From Azospirillum brasilense (lineage in GTDB: Bacteria > Pseudomonadota > Alphaproteobacteria > Azospirillales > Azospirillaceae), in assembly GCF_001315015.1 (NCBI RefSeq), contig NZ_CP012917.1, positions 469,501-533,500 of the forward strand: a DNA stretch of 64,000 nucleotides, in the 5' to 3' direction. The translations under genes and the position numbers were made by a program. This document shows, piece after piece, positions 30,901-40,471 of the stretch (its first letter is position 1; the number at the start of each line of letters is the position of its first letter). The notes below the pieces were generated by a model. It was not told the origin of the DNA, made no database searches, and was given only the letters and a program-made list of their open reading frames with translations.

Positions 30901-30927
30901 AATATAGGTGTGACACCGCTTTGTCCA
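30901..30927 (-). promoter_or_regulatory. Possible mgtE promoter
   Basis: On the minus strand, TGGACA (30927-30922) and TATATT (30906-30901) are separated by 15 bases; shifting the -35 one base gives CTGGAC with a 16-base spacer. This is the only AT-rich hexamer pair seen in the 296-base divergent gap between mgtE and the STAS gene. Spacing is short, so confidence is limited. Confidence 0.3.
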
Positions 30928-31069
30928 GCGCGGCGGGCCATTCCCGGACCTCCGGCCTCTCGCGCAATGCTTGCGTGGACTGCGCAATTCGTGCACCCAT
31001 ACTGCCAACGGGGCTTTTCACCCCGCGCAGGCAGCGAAAAACAGACACCACCGGCCAACGGATGTGACG

Positions 31070-31372
31070 ATGGAGTACGCCTACACCGACATCGACGGTC
31101 AGGAAGGGATCATGCTGTCGGGGCGTTTCACCTACGACGACAGCCGCAAATTCCATGATCTGCTGGCGGACTGGGACATCGGCGCGCGGCCCGAGGTGAG
31201 GTTGGACCTGCGTTACATGACCTTCCTGGATTCCGCGGCGATCGGCATGCTGTTCGTGCTGGCCAACCGCTGCCGCGACGCAAAGGGGCTGGTGACGGTG
31301 CACAACGCGCAACCTTACATTGTGCAGACCATGCGCCGTGTTGCGCTCGACCAATATGTGGAGTTTCGCTGA
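31070..31372 (+). CDS. STAS-domain protein (anti-anti-sigma factor type)
   Basis: A 100-residue single STAS domain. RLDLRYMTFLDSAAIGMLFVLANRC carries S55 in the DSAAIGM motif, the residue phosphorylated by partner switch kinases in SpoIIAA/RsbV proteins. These proteins release a sigma factor or other partner when unphosphorylated. No anti-sigma kinase or PP2C phosphatase gene adjoins it. The start may be ATG at 31070 or GTG at 31064. Divergent from mgtE and followed by a bidirectional terminator. Confidence 0.85.
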   Translation: MEYAYTDIDGQEGIMLSGRFTYDDSRKFHDLLADWDIGARPEVRLDLRYMTFLDSAAIGMLFVLANRCRDAKGLVTVHNAQPYIVQTMRRVALDQYVEFR

Positions 31373-31435
31373 GGAAGAAAACTCTGAAAGGACGGCCTCG
31401 ATCGGGGGCGGCCTGGAAATGAAGGCCCTGAAACG

Positions 31436-31475
31436 AAAAAGCCCGCTGTGGTCCGATGGACCGGCGGGCTTTTCG
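31436..31475. terminator. Bidirectional intrinsic terminator between the STAS gene and tRNA-Leu
   Basis: AAAAAGCCCGC and GCGGGCTTTT flank an inner GGTCC-GAT-GGACC stem. Both strands show a GC-rich hairpin followed by a T run, so the element can end both the plus-strand STAS transcript and the minus-strand tRNA transcript. Confidence 0.85.
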
Positions 31476-31506
31476 TTTGTTTGCCTGACCCCCCATTTCT
31501 GGGGGA

Positions 31507-31593
31507 TGGTGCGGTCGAGAAGACTCGAACTTCCACGACATTTCTGCCACAGCGACCTCAACGCTGCGCGTCTACCAATTCCGCCACGACCGC
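31507..31593 (-). tRNA. tRNA-Leu (anticodon GAG)
   Basis: Minus-strand cloverleaf of 87 bases with genomically encoded CCA. Acceptor GCGGTCG pairs with CGACCGC, the discriminator base is A, D-loop has GGCGGAATTGGTAGACGC, the anticodon loop TTGAGGT sits in a CAGCG/CGCTG stem, a long class II variable arm follows, and the T-arm shows GTTCGAGTC. Anticodon GAG reads CUC and CUU. Confidence 0.96.
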
Positions 31594-31646
31594 ACAAGGC
31601 TGGTAGAACCGAGGAGGGAAGTGCTCCCCTCATCGGGTGGAGCGGG

Positions 31647-31675
31647 GGAATAGCAGATCCCCGATGACCGATCAA
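31647..31675 (-). promoter_or_regulatory. Promoter of tRNA-Leu
   Basis: On the minus strand TTGATC (31675-31670), a 17-base spacer and TATTCC (31652-31647) give a reasonable sigma-70 promoter, starting transcription about 45 bases upstream of the mature tRNA 5' end. It is divergent from lipB. Confidence 0.45.
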
Positions 31676-31718
31676 GCGGCGTCTCGCGTTTTTGCCAAAG
31701 AAAGTTCATAACGTCGGC

Positions 31719-32453
31719 ATGACCGACCTCACCGCCCCCGTTCCGCCGTTTGCCGATGCCCGTGACGATGCCGTTCCCGCCGCCGCCCCGGCGCGGGCGG
31801 TGGAGTGGCGCATCAGCGACACGCCCGTCCCCTACCCCGACGCGCTGGCCGAGATGGAGGCGCGCGTCGAAGCCATCCGCGCCGGCACCGCGCCGGAGTT
31901 GGTCTGGCTGCTCGAACATCCGCCCCTCTACACCGCCGGAACCAGCGCGCGGGAGGAGGACCTGCTGGAGCCGGGCCGCTTTCCCGTCTATCAGGCCGGG
32001 CGCGGCGGGCAGTTCACCTATCACGGGCCGGGGCAGCGTGTGGCCTATGTTATGCTCGACCTGAAGACGCGCGGTGCCGACATCCGCGCCTTCGTCCAGG
32101 ATCTGGAGGAATGGCTGATCCGCACGCTGGCCGCCTTCAACATCCGCGGCGAACGGCGGGAGGGCCGCGTCGGCATCTGGGTGGACAAGCAGCCCTACGG
32201 CGGCGCCCCCGGCCAGGAAGACAAGATCGCCGCGATCGGCGTGCGCGTGCGCCGCTGGGTCAGTTTCCACGGCGTCGCCCTGAACGTGGAGCCGGACCTG
32301 TCGCACTTCGCCGGCATCGTCCCCTGCGGCATCAGCGAGCATGGGGTGACCTCCATCGTGGCGCTCGGCCATCTCGTCGCCATGGAGGATGTGGACGCCG
32401 CCCTGATCGCCAGCTTCGGGGACGTCTTCGGCGGCGGGTCGGAAGGGGAATGA
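31719..32453 (+). CDS. lipB: Octanoyltransferase (lipoate synthesis)
   Basis: A 244-residue enzyme that moves octanoate from acyl carrier protein onto lipoyl domains of 2-oxoacid dehydrogenases. The catalytic dyad is visible: C203 in IVPCGISEHGVTS and K169 in EDKIAAIGVRVRRWVSFHG. RGGQFTYHGPGQ is the family signature. The ATG at 31719 is preferred over an in-frame ATG 27 bases upstream, which would add a nonconserved extension. lipA is not adjacent. Ends 4 bases from the convergent hypothetical gene. Confidence 0.95.
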   Translation: MTDLTAPVPPFADARDDAVPAAAPARAVEWRISDTPVPYPDALAEMEARVEAIRAGTAPELVWLLEHPPLYTAGTSAREEDLLEPGRFPVYQAGRGGQFTYHGPGQRVAYVMLDLKTRGADIRAFVQDLEEWLIRTLAAFNIRGERREGRVGIWVDKQPYGGAPGQEDKIAAIGVRVRRWVSFHGVALNVEPDLSHFAGIVPCGISEHGVTSIVALGHLVAMEDVDAALIASFGDVFGGGSEGE

Positions 32454-32456
32454 TCC

Positions 32457-32978
32457 CTACCGCTTCGGCGCTCCGGCGGACTGCGCGTCGTTCAGGACGC
32501 GCACGTCCTCGTTGGTGATCGAGACGATGGTGCAGCCGGTGCTGTCGCCGTTGCGGAAGAGATAGATCAGCCGGCGGTTCGCCTGCTTCTTCGGATCGTG
32601 CAGATTCAGGCCATGGCCGAAGGCGACCCCCAGCACCTCGCCCTTGAAGATAGCGCGATAGCGCAGGGGCGTCTGCTCCCGGAACTGGCGGGCCGCGCAG
32701 GCTTTGCTCAGCTCCTTCTCAAAGGTCCCGGCGTGCCGCCAGTCCTGGGTGGAGCGGATCATCACCCATTGCGGCGGCAACGGGAATTGGACCACCGGCG
32801 GAGACAGCGGCAGGTCATAGCCGCCGGGCGGCACCGGCGGCATGTGCCCCGGCTCCGTCCGGTCGAGCGGCCCCTTGGCCCAGGCTGCCCCGGCGCCCAG
32901 CGCGCCGAGAATAAAAAAAAGGCTTCGGGCTGCGCCGCACAGAAGCCGGAGCGCTGGTTTTGGCCTTCTGCCGCTCAT
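32457..32978 (-). CDS. Exported hypothetical protein
   Basis: A 173-residue protein with a positively charged start and a hydrophobic signal segment (about 9-34, ending AAWA-K). The mature part is proline-rich at first (GHMPPVPPGGYDLPLSPPVVQFPLPP) and then a compact domain with two cysteines (SKACAAR and STGCTIV) and YRAIFKGEVLGVAFGHGLNL. No family was recognised. It is transcribed in the same direction as the aldehyde dehydrogenase upstream, but an 84-base gap with a hairpin separates them. Confidence 0.65.
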   Translation of the reverse strand: MSGRRPKPALRLLCGAARSLFFILGALGAGAAWAKGPLDRTEPGHMPPVPPGGYDLPLSPPVVQFPLPPQWVMIRSTQDWRHAGTFEKELSKACAARQFREQTPLRYRAIFKGEVLGVAFGHGLNLHDPKKQANRRLIYLFRNGDSTGCTIVSITNEDVRVLNDAQSAGAPKR

Positions 32979-33013
32979 TCCAATCTGTTTGCCTCTTCCA
33001 TCCCAAGCTGTTC

Positions 33014-33044
33014 GCCTCCTCCCCCGAAAACCGGGAGAGGAGGC
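33014..33044 (-). terminator. Hairpin after the aldehyde dehydrogenase gene
   Basis: GCCTCCTCCCCCG pairs with CGGGAGAGGAGGC (13 positions, one C-A mismatch), loop AAAAC. It lies 18 bases past the dehydrogenase stop on the minus strand. No T tract follows, so it may act as a mRNA 3' end or a weak terminator. Confidence 0.5.
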
Positions 33045-33061
33045 ATCGAGCATCAGGCGGC

Positions 33062-34501
33062 CTACGCCGCCGGTTCGCTGCCGTAAACGGACTTGGTCTC
33101 CAGGAACTCCTCGAAACCGACCTCGCCCCACTCGCGCCCGATACCGGACTGCTTGTAGCCGCCGAAGGGGGCGGCAAGGTCGATGGAGGCGCCGTTCAGA
33201 TGCACCATGCCGGTGCGCAGACGCTTCGCCACCGCCCGCGCCTCGTCCACCGTGCCGGCGTAGACGTAGCCGGACAGGCCGTAGAGCGAGTCGTTGGCGC
33301 TGTGGATCGCCTCCTCGATATCCTCGTAGGGGCGGATGGTGAGGACCGGGCCGAAGATCTCCTCGCGCATGATTGTCATGGTGTCGGTGGCGCGGCTGAA
33401 GACGGTGGGCTTGGCGTAGAAGCCGCGCTCCAGCCCCTCCGGACGGCCCGGACCGCCGCACAGCAGGGACGCCCCCTCCTCGATGCCGGCCTGGATCAGG
33501 CGCTGCACCCGCTCGTACTGGCGTTGGTTGGCGATCGGGCCGACGCCGGTGCGGTCGCCGCGCGGGTCGCCGACCACCAGACGGGCGCAGACCTGGGCGG
33601 CGATCTTCTCCGCCTCGTCCAGGCGGGAGGCCGGGACATACATGCGCGACGGCGCGTTGCAGCTCTGCCCGGTGTTGGACATCATCGACCGCACGCCGTG
33701 GGTCACCGCCTTGGTCAGGTCGGCGCTCTCGCAGATGATGTTGGCGGACTTGCCGCCCAGTTCCAGCGACACGCGCTTGATGCTGTCGGCGGCGTTGTGG
33801 GACACCGACGCCCCGGCGCGGGTGGAGCCGGTCAGCGACACCATGTCGACCAGCGGGTGCGAGGCCAGCACCGGGCCGACCACCGCGCCGTCCCCGTAGA
33901 ACATGTTGAAAACGCCCGCCGGCACGCCGGCCTCGTGCAGGATCTCGGCGAAGATCCAGGCCGAATAGGGGGCGAACTCGCTGGGCTTCAGCACCATCGT
34001 GCAACCGGTGGCCAGCGCCGGGGCGACCTTGCAGGCGATCTGGTTGATCGGCCAGTTCCATGGCGTGATCATGGCGCAGACGCCGACCGGCTCGCGCAGG
34101 ATGCGGGTGGTGCCGCGGGTCCGCTCGAACGGGTACTCGCGGGCCGCCTCCAGGGCCGTCTTGAAATGGGCCAGCCCCATGAAGGCCTGCGCCGGCTTGG
34201 ACAGCGCCGCCAGGGGCGCGCCCATCTCCTCGGTGATGGCGTCGGCCACCTCGTCCATGCGCTTTTCGAAGAGCGCGCAGACGGCGGCCAGCAGTTCCAG
34301 CCGCTCGTTCAGGGGGGTGCGGGAAAAGCCGTCGAAGGCGGCATGGGCCGCGGCCACCGCGCGCTGCGCGTCCTCCGGCCCGCCGAGCGCCACGGTGCCC
34401 GACACCTGCTCCGTCGCCGGGTTCAACACCTCCATCACGGTGGCGCCCGCAGCGGGTTCGATCCAGGCGCCGCCGATGTAGAAGGATTGGCAGGTCTTCA
34501 T
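33062..34501 (-). CDS. NAD(P)-dependent aldehyde dehydrogenase
   Basis: A 479-residue ALDH-superfamily enzyme. Catalytic C281 in NTGQSCNAPSRM and general base E247 in VSLELGGKSANII are intact; K172 in LKPSEFAP and SLTGSTRAG bind the cofactor. FGGYKQSGIGREWG near the C-terminus is usual. AAGGGG lies eight bases before the ATG at 34501. It is divergent from the peptide-type ABC operon and could share its regulation, oxidising an aldehyde derived from the imported compound; that link is only inferred. The aldehyde substrate cannot be told from sequence. Confidence 0.92.
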   Translation of the reverse strand: MKTCQSFYIGGAWIEPAAGATVMEVLNPATEQVSGTVALGGPEDAQRAVAAAHAAFDGFSRTPLNERLELLAAVCALFEKRMDEVADAITEEMGAPLAALSKPAQAFMGLAHFKTALEAAREYPFERTRGTTRILREPVGVCAMITPWNWPINQIACKVAPALATGCTMVLKPSEFAPYSAWIFAEILHEAGVPAGVFNMFYGDGAVVGPVLASHPLVDMVSLTGSTRAGASVSHNAADSIKRVSLELGGKSANIICESADLTKAVTHGVRSMMSNTGQSCNAPSRMYVPASRLDEAEKIAAQVCARLVVGDPRGDRTGVGPIANQRQYERVQRLIQAGIEEGASLLCGGPGRPEGLERGFYAKPTVFSRATDTMTIMREEIFGPVLTIRPYEDIEEAIHSANDSLYGLSGYVYAGTVDEARAVAKRLRTGMVHLNGASIDLAAPFGGYKQSGIGREWGEVGFEEFLETKSVYGSEPAA

Positions 34502-34620
34502 CTCTAATCCCCTTGCTCTCTTCGTTGGCATTTTCGGGTGAAACGATCCTGCCCCCTCAGGCGCCGTTTGCCAAAGCTTTCCATCGGGAAAATCCGGATA
34601 GGTCAGAAGACCGGACCCTG

Positions 34621-34649
34621 TTGACAGATCAATGGTTTCACGGTCTGAT
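34621..34649 (+). promoter_or_regulatory. Possible promoter of the ABC transporter operon
   Basis: TTGACA (34621-34626), a 17-base spacer and TCTGAT (34644-34649), with an exact -35 match but a poor -10. It lies 135 bases upstream of the binding-protein ATG in the 282-base divergent gap. Confidence 0.3.
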
Positions 34650-34783
34650 CGTTGAACACATACGTGCCGCCGCAACAATCACGGTGAGCCGAACGACAAG
34701 AATCGGGCCGCAACAACCGCGGTCCAAGGGCTGGGAGCCTGCTTCACGGGTACAAATCAATCGTACAATCAGGGGGACGAGGG

Positions 34784-36436
34784 ATGGCCTTACGTGATCG
34801 GCATTGGCGTCTTGCGGATGCGTTGCGCTCAGGAACCTTGAAACACACCCTGCCGGCGGTGGCCGCCCTGGCCCTGCTGGCCGCGGCCCCAACGCCTTCG
34901 CAGGCCGCCACCCTGACAGTGGGAACCTCGGCGGAACCCAGCGCGCTCGACCCGCACTACCACAACCTCGGCCCCAACACGCGCGCCCGCAAGCATGTGT
35001 TCGAATCGCTTGTCAGCATGGACGCCAAGATGCGGCTCCAGCCCGAACTGGCGGAAAGCTGGCGCGCCGTCGATGAAACCACTTGGGAATTCAAGCTGCG
35101 CAAGGGCGTGAAGTTCCACGACGGCACCGAGTTCACGGCGCAGGACTTCGTCTACACGGTCTGCCGCATCCCGAACGTCGCCAACAGCCCGTCCTCCTTC
35201 ACCGTCTACACCAAGGGCATCGCGGGGATCGAGGCGCCGGACCCTCACACCCTCCTCATCAAGACCGGCAAGCCCTACCCGCTGCTGCCGGTGGAGCTGT
35301 CGACCTTCGGCATCATCTCCGCCAAGGCGGCGGGCGGCGAGGCGGTGACCTTCGACAAGGCGGGCTGCAAGGCCGAGTCCTGGCCGACCACGCAGGCCTT
35401 CAACGACGGCTCGCTGATGATCGGCACCGGGCCGTTCAAGCACAAGTCCTACACCAAGGGCGACCGGCAAATCCTGGAGCGCAACCCCGACTACTGGGGA
35501 CCGCAGCCGGCCTGGGACACGGTGGTCTTCCGCCCGATCACCAGCGACGGGCCGCGCGTCGCCGCCCTGCTCGCCGGCGACGTGGACATGATCGAATCGC
35601 CTCCGGTGCAGGACATCGAGCGGCTGAAGTCCGCCCCCAACGTCTCCCTGGCCCAGGCCCAGTCGAACCGCGTGATCTATCTGGCGCTTGGCGTCCAGGA
35701 CACCCCGCCGACCATCACCGGCACCGAAGGCAAGAATCCGCTGAAGGACCCGAAGGTGCGCAAGGCGCTGTCGCTGGCGGTGGACCGCGACGCCATCGTG
35801 AAGCGCATCATGATGGGCGTGGCGGAGCCGGCGAACCAGTATCTCCCCGCCGGCTTCTACGGCAACAACCCGGAGGTCACGGTCGCCACCGACGCCAACA
35901 AGGCCAAGCAGCTCCTGGCCGAGGCCGGCTACCCGAAGGGCTTCCAGCTCACGCTCGGCACGCCGAACGACCGCTACATCAACGACGACAAGGTGGCCCA
36001 GGCGGTCGCCCAGATGTTCACCCGCATCGGCGTGCAGACCCAGGTTGACGCGACCACCGCCAACGTCTTCTTCTCCAAGCGCAACAAGCAGGAATACAGC
36101 GTCTTCCTGGCCGGCTGGGGTGCCGATTCGGGTGAGATGTCGTCGCCGCTGAAGGCGCTGATCGCCACGCCGATCAAGGAGAAGGGCTACGGCACCACCA
36201 ACTACACCAGCTACTCCGACCCGGAGCTGGACGGCATGCTGGACACAGCGCTGGCGACCGTGGACGACGCCAAGCGGGAGAAGCTGCTCCAGGCCGCGGT
36301 GAAGCGGGCGGTGGACGCCGACATCATCATCCCGTTGCATTACGAGGTGACGGTCTGGGCGATGAAGAAAGGGCTGAGCTACGAACCGCGCGCCGACCAG
36401 TACACGCTGGCGCAGAAGGTGACCCCCGCGAAGTGA
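34784..36436 (+). CDS. Peptide-type ABC transporter substrate-binding protein (SBP_bac_5)
   Basis: A 550-residue periplasmic binding protein. The signal peptide covers about 1-42 (basic start, hydrophobic core, cleavage near SQAA-TLTV). The mature protein shows the cluster 5 pattern: GTSAEPSALDPHYHN, ELAESWRAVDETTWEFKLRKGVKFHDGTEFTAQDFVYTV, KVRKALSLAVDRDAIVKRIMMG and YPLLP. It delivers ligand to the DppBCDF-type membrane complex encoded downstream. Because the operon ends with an ArgE-like deacetylase, an N-acylated amino acid or dipeptide is a plausible ligand; this is inference. AGGGGGACGAGGG precedes the ATG. Confidence 0.92.
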   Translation: MALRDRHWRLADALRSGTLKHTLPAVAALALLAAAPTPSQAATLTVGTSAEPSALDPHYHNLGPNTRARKHVFESLVSMDAKMRLQPELAESWRAVDETTWEFKLRKGVKFHDGTEFTAQDFVYTVCRIPNVANSPSSFTVYTKGIAGIEAPDPHTLLIKTGKPYPLLPVELSTFGIISAKAAGGEAVTFDKAGCKAESWPTTQAFNDGSLMIGTGPFKHKSYTKGDRQILERNPDYWGPQPAWDTVVFRPITSDGPRVAALLAGDVDMIESPPVQDIERLKSAPNVSLAQAQSNRVIYLALGVQDTPPTITGTEGKNPLKDPKVRKALSLAVDRDAIVKRIMMGVAEPANQYLPAGFYGNNPEVTVATDANKAKQLLAEAGYPKGFQLTLGTPNDRYINDDKVAQAVAQMFTRIGVQTQVDATTANVFFSKRNKQEYSVFLAGWGADSGEMSSPLKALIATPIKEKGYGTTNYTSYSDPELDGMLDTALATVDDAKREKLLQAAVKRAVDADIIIPLHYEVTVWAMKKGLSYEPRADQYTLAQKVTPAK

Positions 36437-36460
36437 TCGTGGTTTGGGCGCGGCCCTCTT

Positions 36461-36569
36461 CCCCTCTCCCCTCTGGGGAGAGGGTTAGGGTGAGGGGGAT
36501 GCGCTTTTGCCGGACGTACCGCCGCGCGCAACCCCCTCACCCTCCCCTCTCCCCAGAGGGGAGAGGGTT
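36461..36569. repeat. Palindromic REP-type element between binding-protein and permease genes
   Basis: Two inverted arms (36461-36499 and 36531-36569) of about 39 bases are separated by 31 bases. Each arm is itself palindromic (CCCCTCTGGGGAGAGGG) and carries GGGTTAGGGTGAGGGGG or its reverse complement. The same unit occurs at 55549-55672 inside bioH. Placed inside an operon, it could form a strong hairpin that lowers expression of the transporter subunits relative to the binding protein. Confidence 0.85.
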
Positions 36570-36587
36570 AGACAGTAGCGGAGCGCC

Positions 36588-37565
36588 ATGCTTGTCTTCA
36601 TCCTCCGGCGGCTGGCGCAGAGCGCGGTCGTCGTGGTGGCGATGTCGGTGCTGGTCTTCGCCGGCATCTTCGCCATCGGCAACCCCATCGACGTGCTCAT
36701 CAGCCCCGAGGCCGACGCGTTCGAACGCGCCGCCGCCATCGCCCGGCTGGGGCTCGACAAGCCCATGCACGAGCAGTTCCTGCGCTTCGTGGACAGCGCG
36801 CTCGGCGGCGACCTCGGCACCAGCTTCGTGCATGGGGTGCCGGCGCTCGGCCTCGTGCTGCAGCGATTCCCGGCGACGCTGGAGCTGGCGCTCTGCGCCA
36901 TGCTGGTGGCGGTGGTGCTGGGCATCCCTCTGGGGCTGTGGGCCGGGCTGAAGCCGGATTCCCTGGCCGGGCGGGTCATCATGACCGGCTCGATCCTCGG
37001 CTTCTCGCTGCCCACCTTCTGGGTGGGCATGATGCTCATCATGGCCTTCGCGGTGACTCTGGGCTGGCTGCCGGCGGGGGGGCGCGGCGAGACGGCGAGC
37101 CTGTTCGGCGTGCAATGGAGCTTCCTGACCGCCGACGGGCTGGCCCATCTGATCCTGCCCGCCGTCAATCTGGCCCTGTTCAAGCTGTCGCTGGTCATCC
37201 GGCTGGCCCGCGCCGGCACGCGGGAGGTCGCCTTGCAGGACTATGTGAAGTTCGCCCGCGCCAAGGGGCTGGCGCCCGCGCGGGTGGTCGGGGTGCACAT
37301 CCTGAAGAACATCATGATCCCGGTGGTCACCGTCCTGGGGCTGGAGCTGGGCAGCGTCATCGCCTTCTCGGTGGTCACGGAATCGGTCTTCGCCTGGCCG
37401 GGCATGGGCAAGCTGCTGATCGACAGCATCCTCCAGCTCGACCGGCCGGTGGTGATCGCCTATCTGCTGGTGACGGTGCTGCTGTTCGTCGTCATCAACC
37501 TGATCGTCGATCTGGTCTATTCGCTGCTCGATCCGCGAATCCGGCTGGGCGGAGGGCGGGCATGA
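36588..37565 (+). CDS. ABC transporter permease, DppB type
   Basis: A 325-residue inner-membrane permease with six predicted helices. The N-terminal MLVFILRRLAQSAVVVVAMSVLVF helix is typical of DppB/OppB. The cytoplasmic EAA loop is visible at about 220-240 (DYVKFARAKGLAPARVVGVHILKN). It pairs with the next gene to form the membrane channel of a dipeptide-type importer. GGAGC lies before the ATG at 36588, just after the REP element. Confidence 0.93.
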   Translation: MLVFILRRLAQSAVVVVAMSVLVFAGIFAIGNPIDVLISPEADAFERAAAIARLGLDKPMHEQFLRFVDSALGGDLGTSFVHGVPALGLVLQRFPATLELALCAMLVAVVLGIPLGLWAGLKPDSLAGRVIMTGSILGFSLPTFWVGMMLIMAFAVTLGWLPAGGRGETASLFGVQWSFLTADGLAHLILPAVNLALFKLSLVIRLARAGTREVALQDYVKFARAKGLAPARVVGVHILKNIMIPVVTVLGLELGSVIAFSVVTESVFAWPGMGKLLIDSILQLDRPVVIAYLLVTVLLFVVINLIVDLVYSLLDPRIRLGGGRA

Positions 37566-38464
37566 GCAGCATCACGGCCAAGGCCCCGGCGGTCGAGACG
37601 CCCTTCCTGCGGCTGGCGCGGGACTTCGCGCGGTCGCGCACGGCGCTGGCCGGGCTGGCGGCGCTGGTGGTGATCGTGCTCGCCGCCCTGCTCGCCCGCT
37701 GGGTGGTGCCGCAGGACCCCTACGACCTCGCCCAGCTCGACATCCTCGACGGCATGATGGCGCCGGGATCGCTGGGCGGCGGCGGCTGGACCTATTGGCT
37801 GGGCACCGACGACCAGGGGCGCGACATGCTGTCGGCCATCGTCTTCGGCCTGCGCACCAGCCTGCTGGTCGGGGTGGTCGCCACACTGGCCGCGCTCGCC
37901 GTCGGGGTGGCGGTCGGTCTGCTCGCCGCCTATGCGGGGGACCGGGTGGACGGGCTGGTCATGCGGCTGGTCGACATCCAGCTCTCCTTCCCGGCCATCC
38001 TGATCGCGCTGATCCTGCTGGCCCTGCTGGGCAAGGGGGTGGACAAGGTGATCGTCGCGCTGGCCGCCGTGCAGTGGGCCTACTACGCCCGCACCATCCG
38101 CGGCTCCGCCCTGGTCGAGCGGCGCAAGGAGTACATCGAGGCCGCGCAATGCCTTGCCCTGCCCCACCGGCGGATCATGATGCGCCACCTGCTGCCCAAC
38201 TGCCTGCCGCCGCTGATCGTGGTGGCGACGGTGCAGGTCGCCCATGCCATCGCGCTGGAGGCGACGCTGAGCTTCCTCGGCGTCGGCGTGCCGGTGACCC
38301 AGCCGTCGCTGGGGATGCTGATCGCGTCCGGCTACCAGTACATGCTCTCGGGCGATTACTGGGTCAGCCTGTTCCCCGGCCTCGCCCTGCTGGTCACCAT
38401 TGTGGCGATCAATCTGGTTGGGGACCGGCTGCGCGACGTCCTCAACCCGCGGCTCAATCATTGA
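37562..38464 (+). CDS. ABC transporter permease, DppC type
   Basis: A 300-residue permease whose ATG overlaps the previous stop by 4 bases. It has the DppC/OppC N-terminal region (RSRTALAGLAALVVIVLAALLA), the periplasmic YWLGTDDQGRDMLSAIVFGLRTSL motif diagnostic of this subfamily and the EAA loop EYIEAAQCLALPHRRIMMRHLLPN. It partners the DppB-type subunit and the two ATPases downstream. A longer frame that begins inside the upstream permease was discounted. Confidence 0.93.
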   Translation: MSSITAKAPAVETPFLRLARDFARSRTALAGLAALVVIVLAALLARWVVPQDPYDLAQLDILDGMMAPGSLGGGGWTYWLGTDDQGRDMLSAIVFGLRTSLLVGVVATLAALAVGVAVGLLAAYAGDRVDGLVMRLVDIQLSFPAILIALILLALLGKGVDKVIVALAAVQWAYYARTIRGSALVERRKEYIEAAQCLALPHRRIMMRHLLPNCLPPLIVVATVQVAHAIALEATLSFLGVGVPVTQPSLGMLIASGYQYMLSGDYWVSLFPGLALLVTIVAINLVGDRLRDVLNPRLNH

Positions 38465-38477
38465 AAGGGGGCACGCG

Positions 38478-39463
38478 ATGACCGAACCCCTGCTGCGCGT
38501 GGATGGTCTGAAGACCCATTTCCTCACCCGCGCCGGCACCGTGAAGGCGGTGGACGGGGTGAGCCTGCGGCTCGACCGCGGCGAGATCCTCGGGCTGGTC
38601 GGCGAGTCCGGCTCCGGCAAGTCGGTGACCGGGCAATCCATCCTCGGCCTTGTCGATCCACCGGGTCGGGTGGTCGGCGGCCGGGTGCTGTTCCGGGGCG
38701 AGGATCTGGTGGGCGCCGGGGAGAAGCGGCTACGCGCCATCCGCGGGCGGCGCATCGCCATGATCTTCCAGGACCCGATGATGACGCTGAACCCGGTGCT
38801 GAGCATTGGCACGCAGATGGTCGAGGCCGTGCAGGCCCACGAAAAGGTCAGTCGGGCCGAGGCGTGGGAGCGCTCGCGCCGGGCGCTGGCCCGCGTCGGC
38901 ATCGCCTCGCCCGACGAGCGGCTGGCCGCCTACCCGCACCAGTTCTCCGGCGGGATGCGCCAGCGCGTGGCCATCGCCATCGCCCTCCTCCACTCCCCCG
39001 ACCTTATCATCGCCGACGAGCCGACCACCGCGCTCGACGTGACCATCCAAGCGCAGATCCTGTTCGAGGTGCAAAAACTCTGCCGCGAGACAGGGACGGC
39101 GCTGATCTGGGTGACCCACGACCTCGCCGTCGTGTCGGCGCTGGCCGACCGGGTGGCGGTGATGTACGCGGGCCGGGTGGTGGAGACCGGGACGGTGGCC
39201 GAGATCATCGGCACCCCGCGCCACCCCTACACCCGCGGCCTTCTGGAGTCGGTGCCCAGCCGCAACCGGCGCGGCGTGCCGTTGCGCTCCATCCCCGGCA
39301 TGACGCCCTCCATCCTCGACCTGCCGGAGGGCTGCGCCTTCCGCCCGCGCTGCGACCGGTCCACCGGAGCCTGCGCCGTGATGCCGGAGTTGAGCGGCGA
39401 GCGGGAGGACCGCGCCTGGCGCTGCTGGAATCCCGTCGGGGCGGAAGCGCGGGGAGACGCCGC

Positions 39464-39467
<4 letters not shown>
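38478..39467 (+). CDS. ABC transporter ATP-binding protein, DppD type
   Basis: A 329-residue ATPase. Walker A is GESGSGKS (42-49), signature HQFSGGMRQR, Walker B LIIADEPTTALD and switch histidine in WVTHDL. The C-terminal oligopeptide extension GCAFRPRCDRSTGAC carries the cysteine cluster that binds an iron-sulfur centre in some DppD/OppD subunits. Starts 13 bases after the permease stop. Confidence 0.94.

Positions 39468-40467
<1,000 letters not shown>

Positions 40468-40471
<4 letters not shown>

Noticed and set aside
32457..34061. A 534-codon minus-strand frame joining aldehyde dehydrogenase DNA to the exported hypothetical protein
   Set aside because: The upstream part is a wrong-frame reading of the dehydrogenase. 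The signal peptide beginning at 32978 marks the real start.
36938..38464. A 508-codon frame that would fuse part of one permease with the next
   Set aside because: The first half is an out-of-frame reading of the DppB-type gene. The true DppC-type start is the ATG at 37562, overlapping the previous stop.
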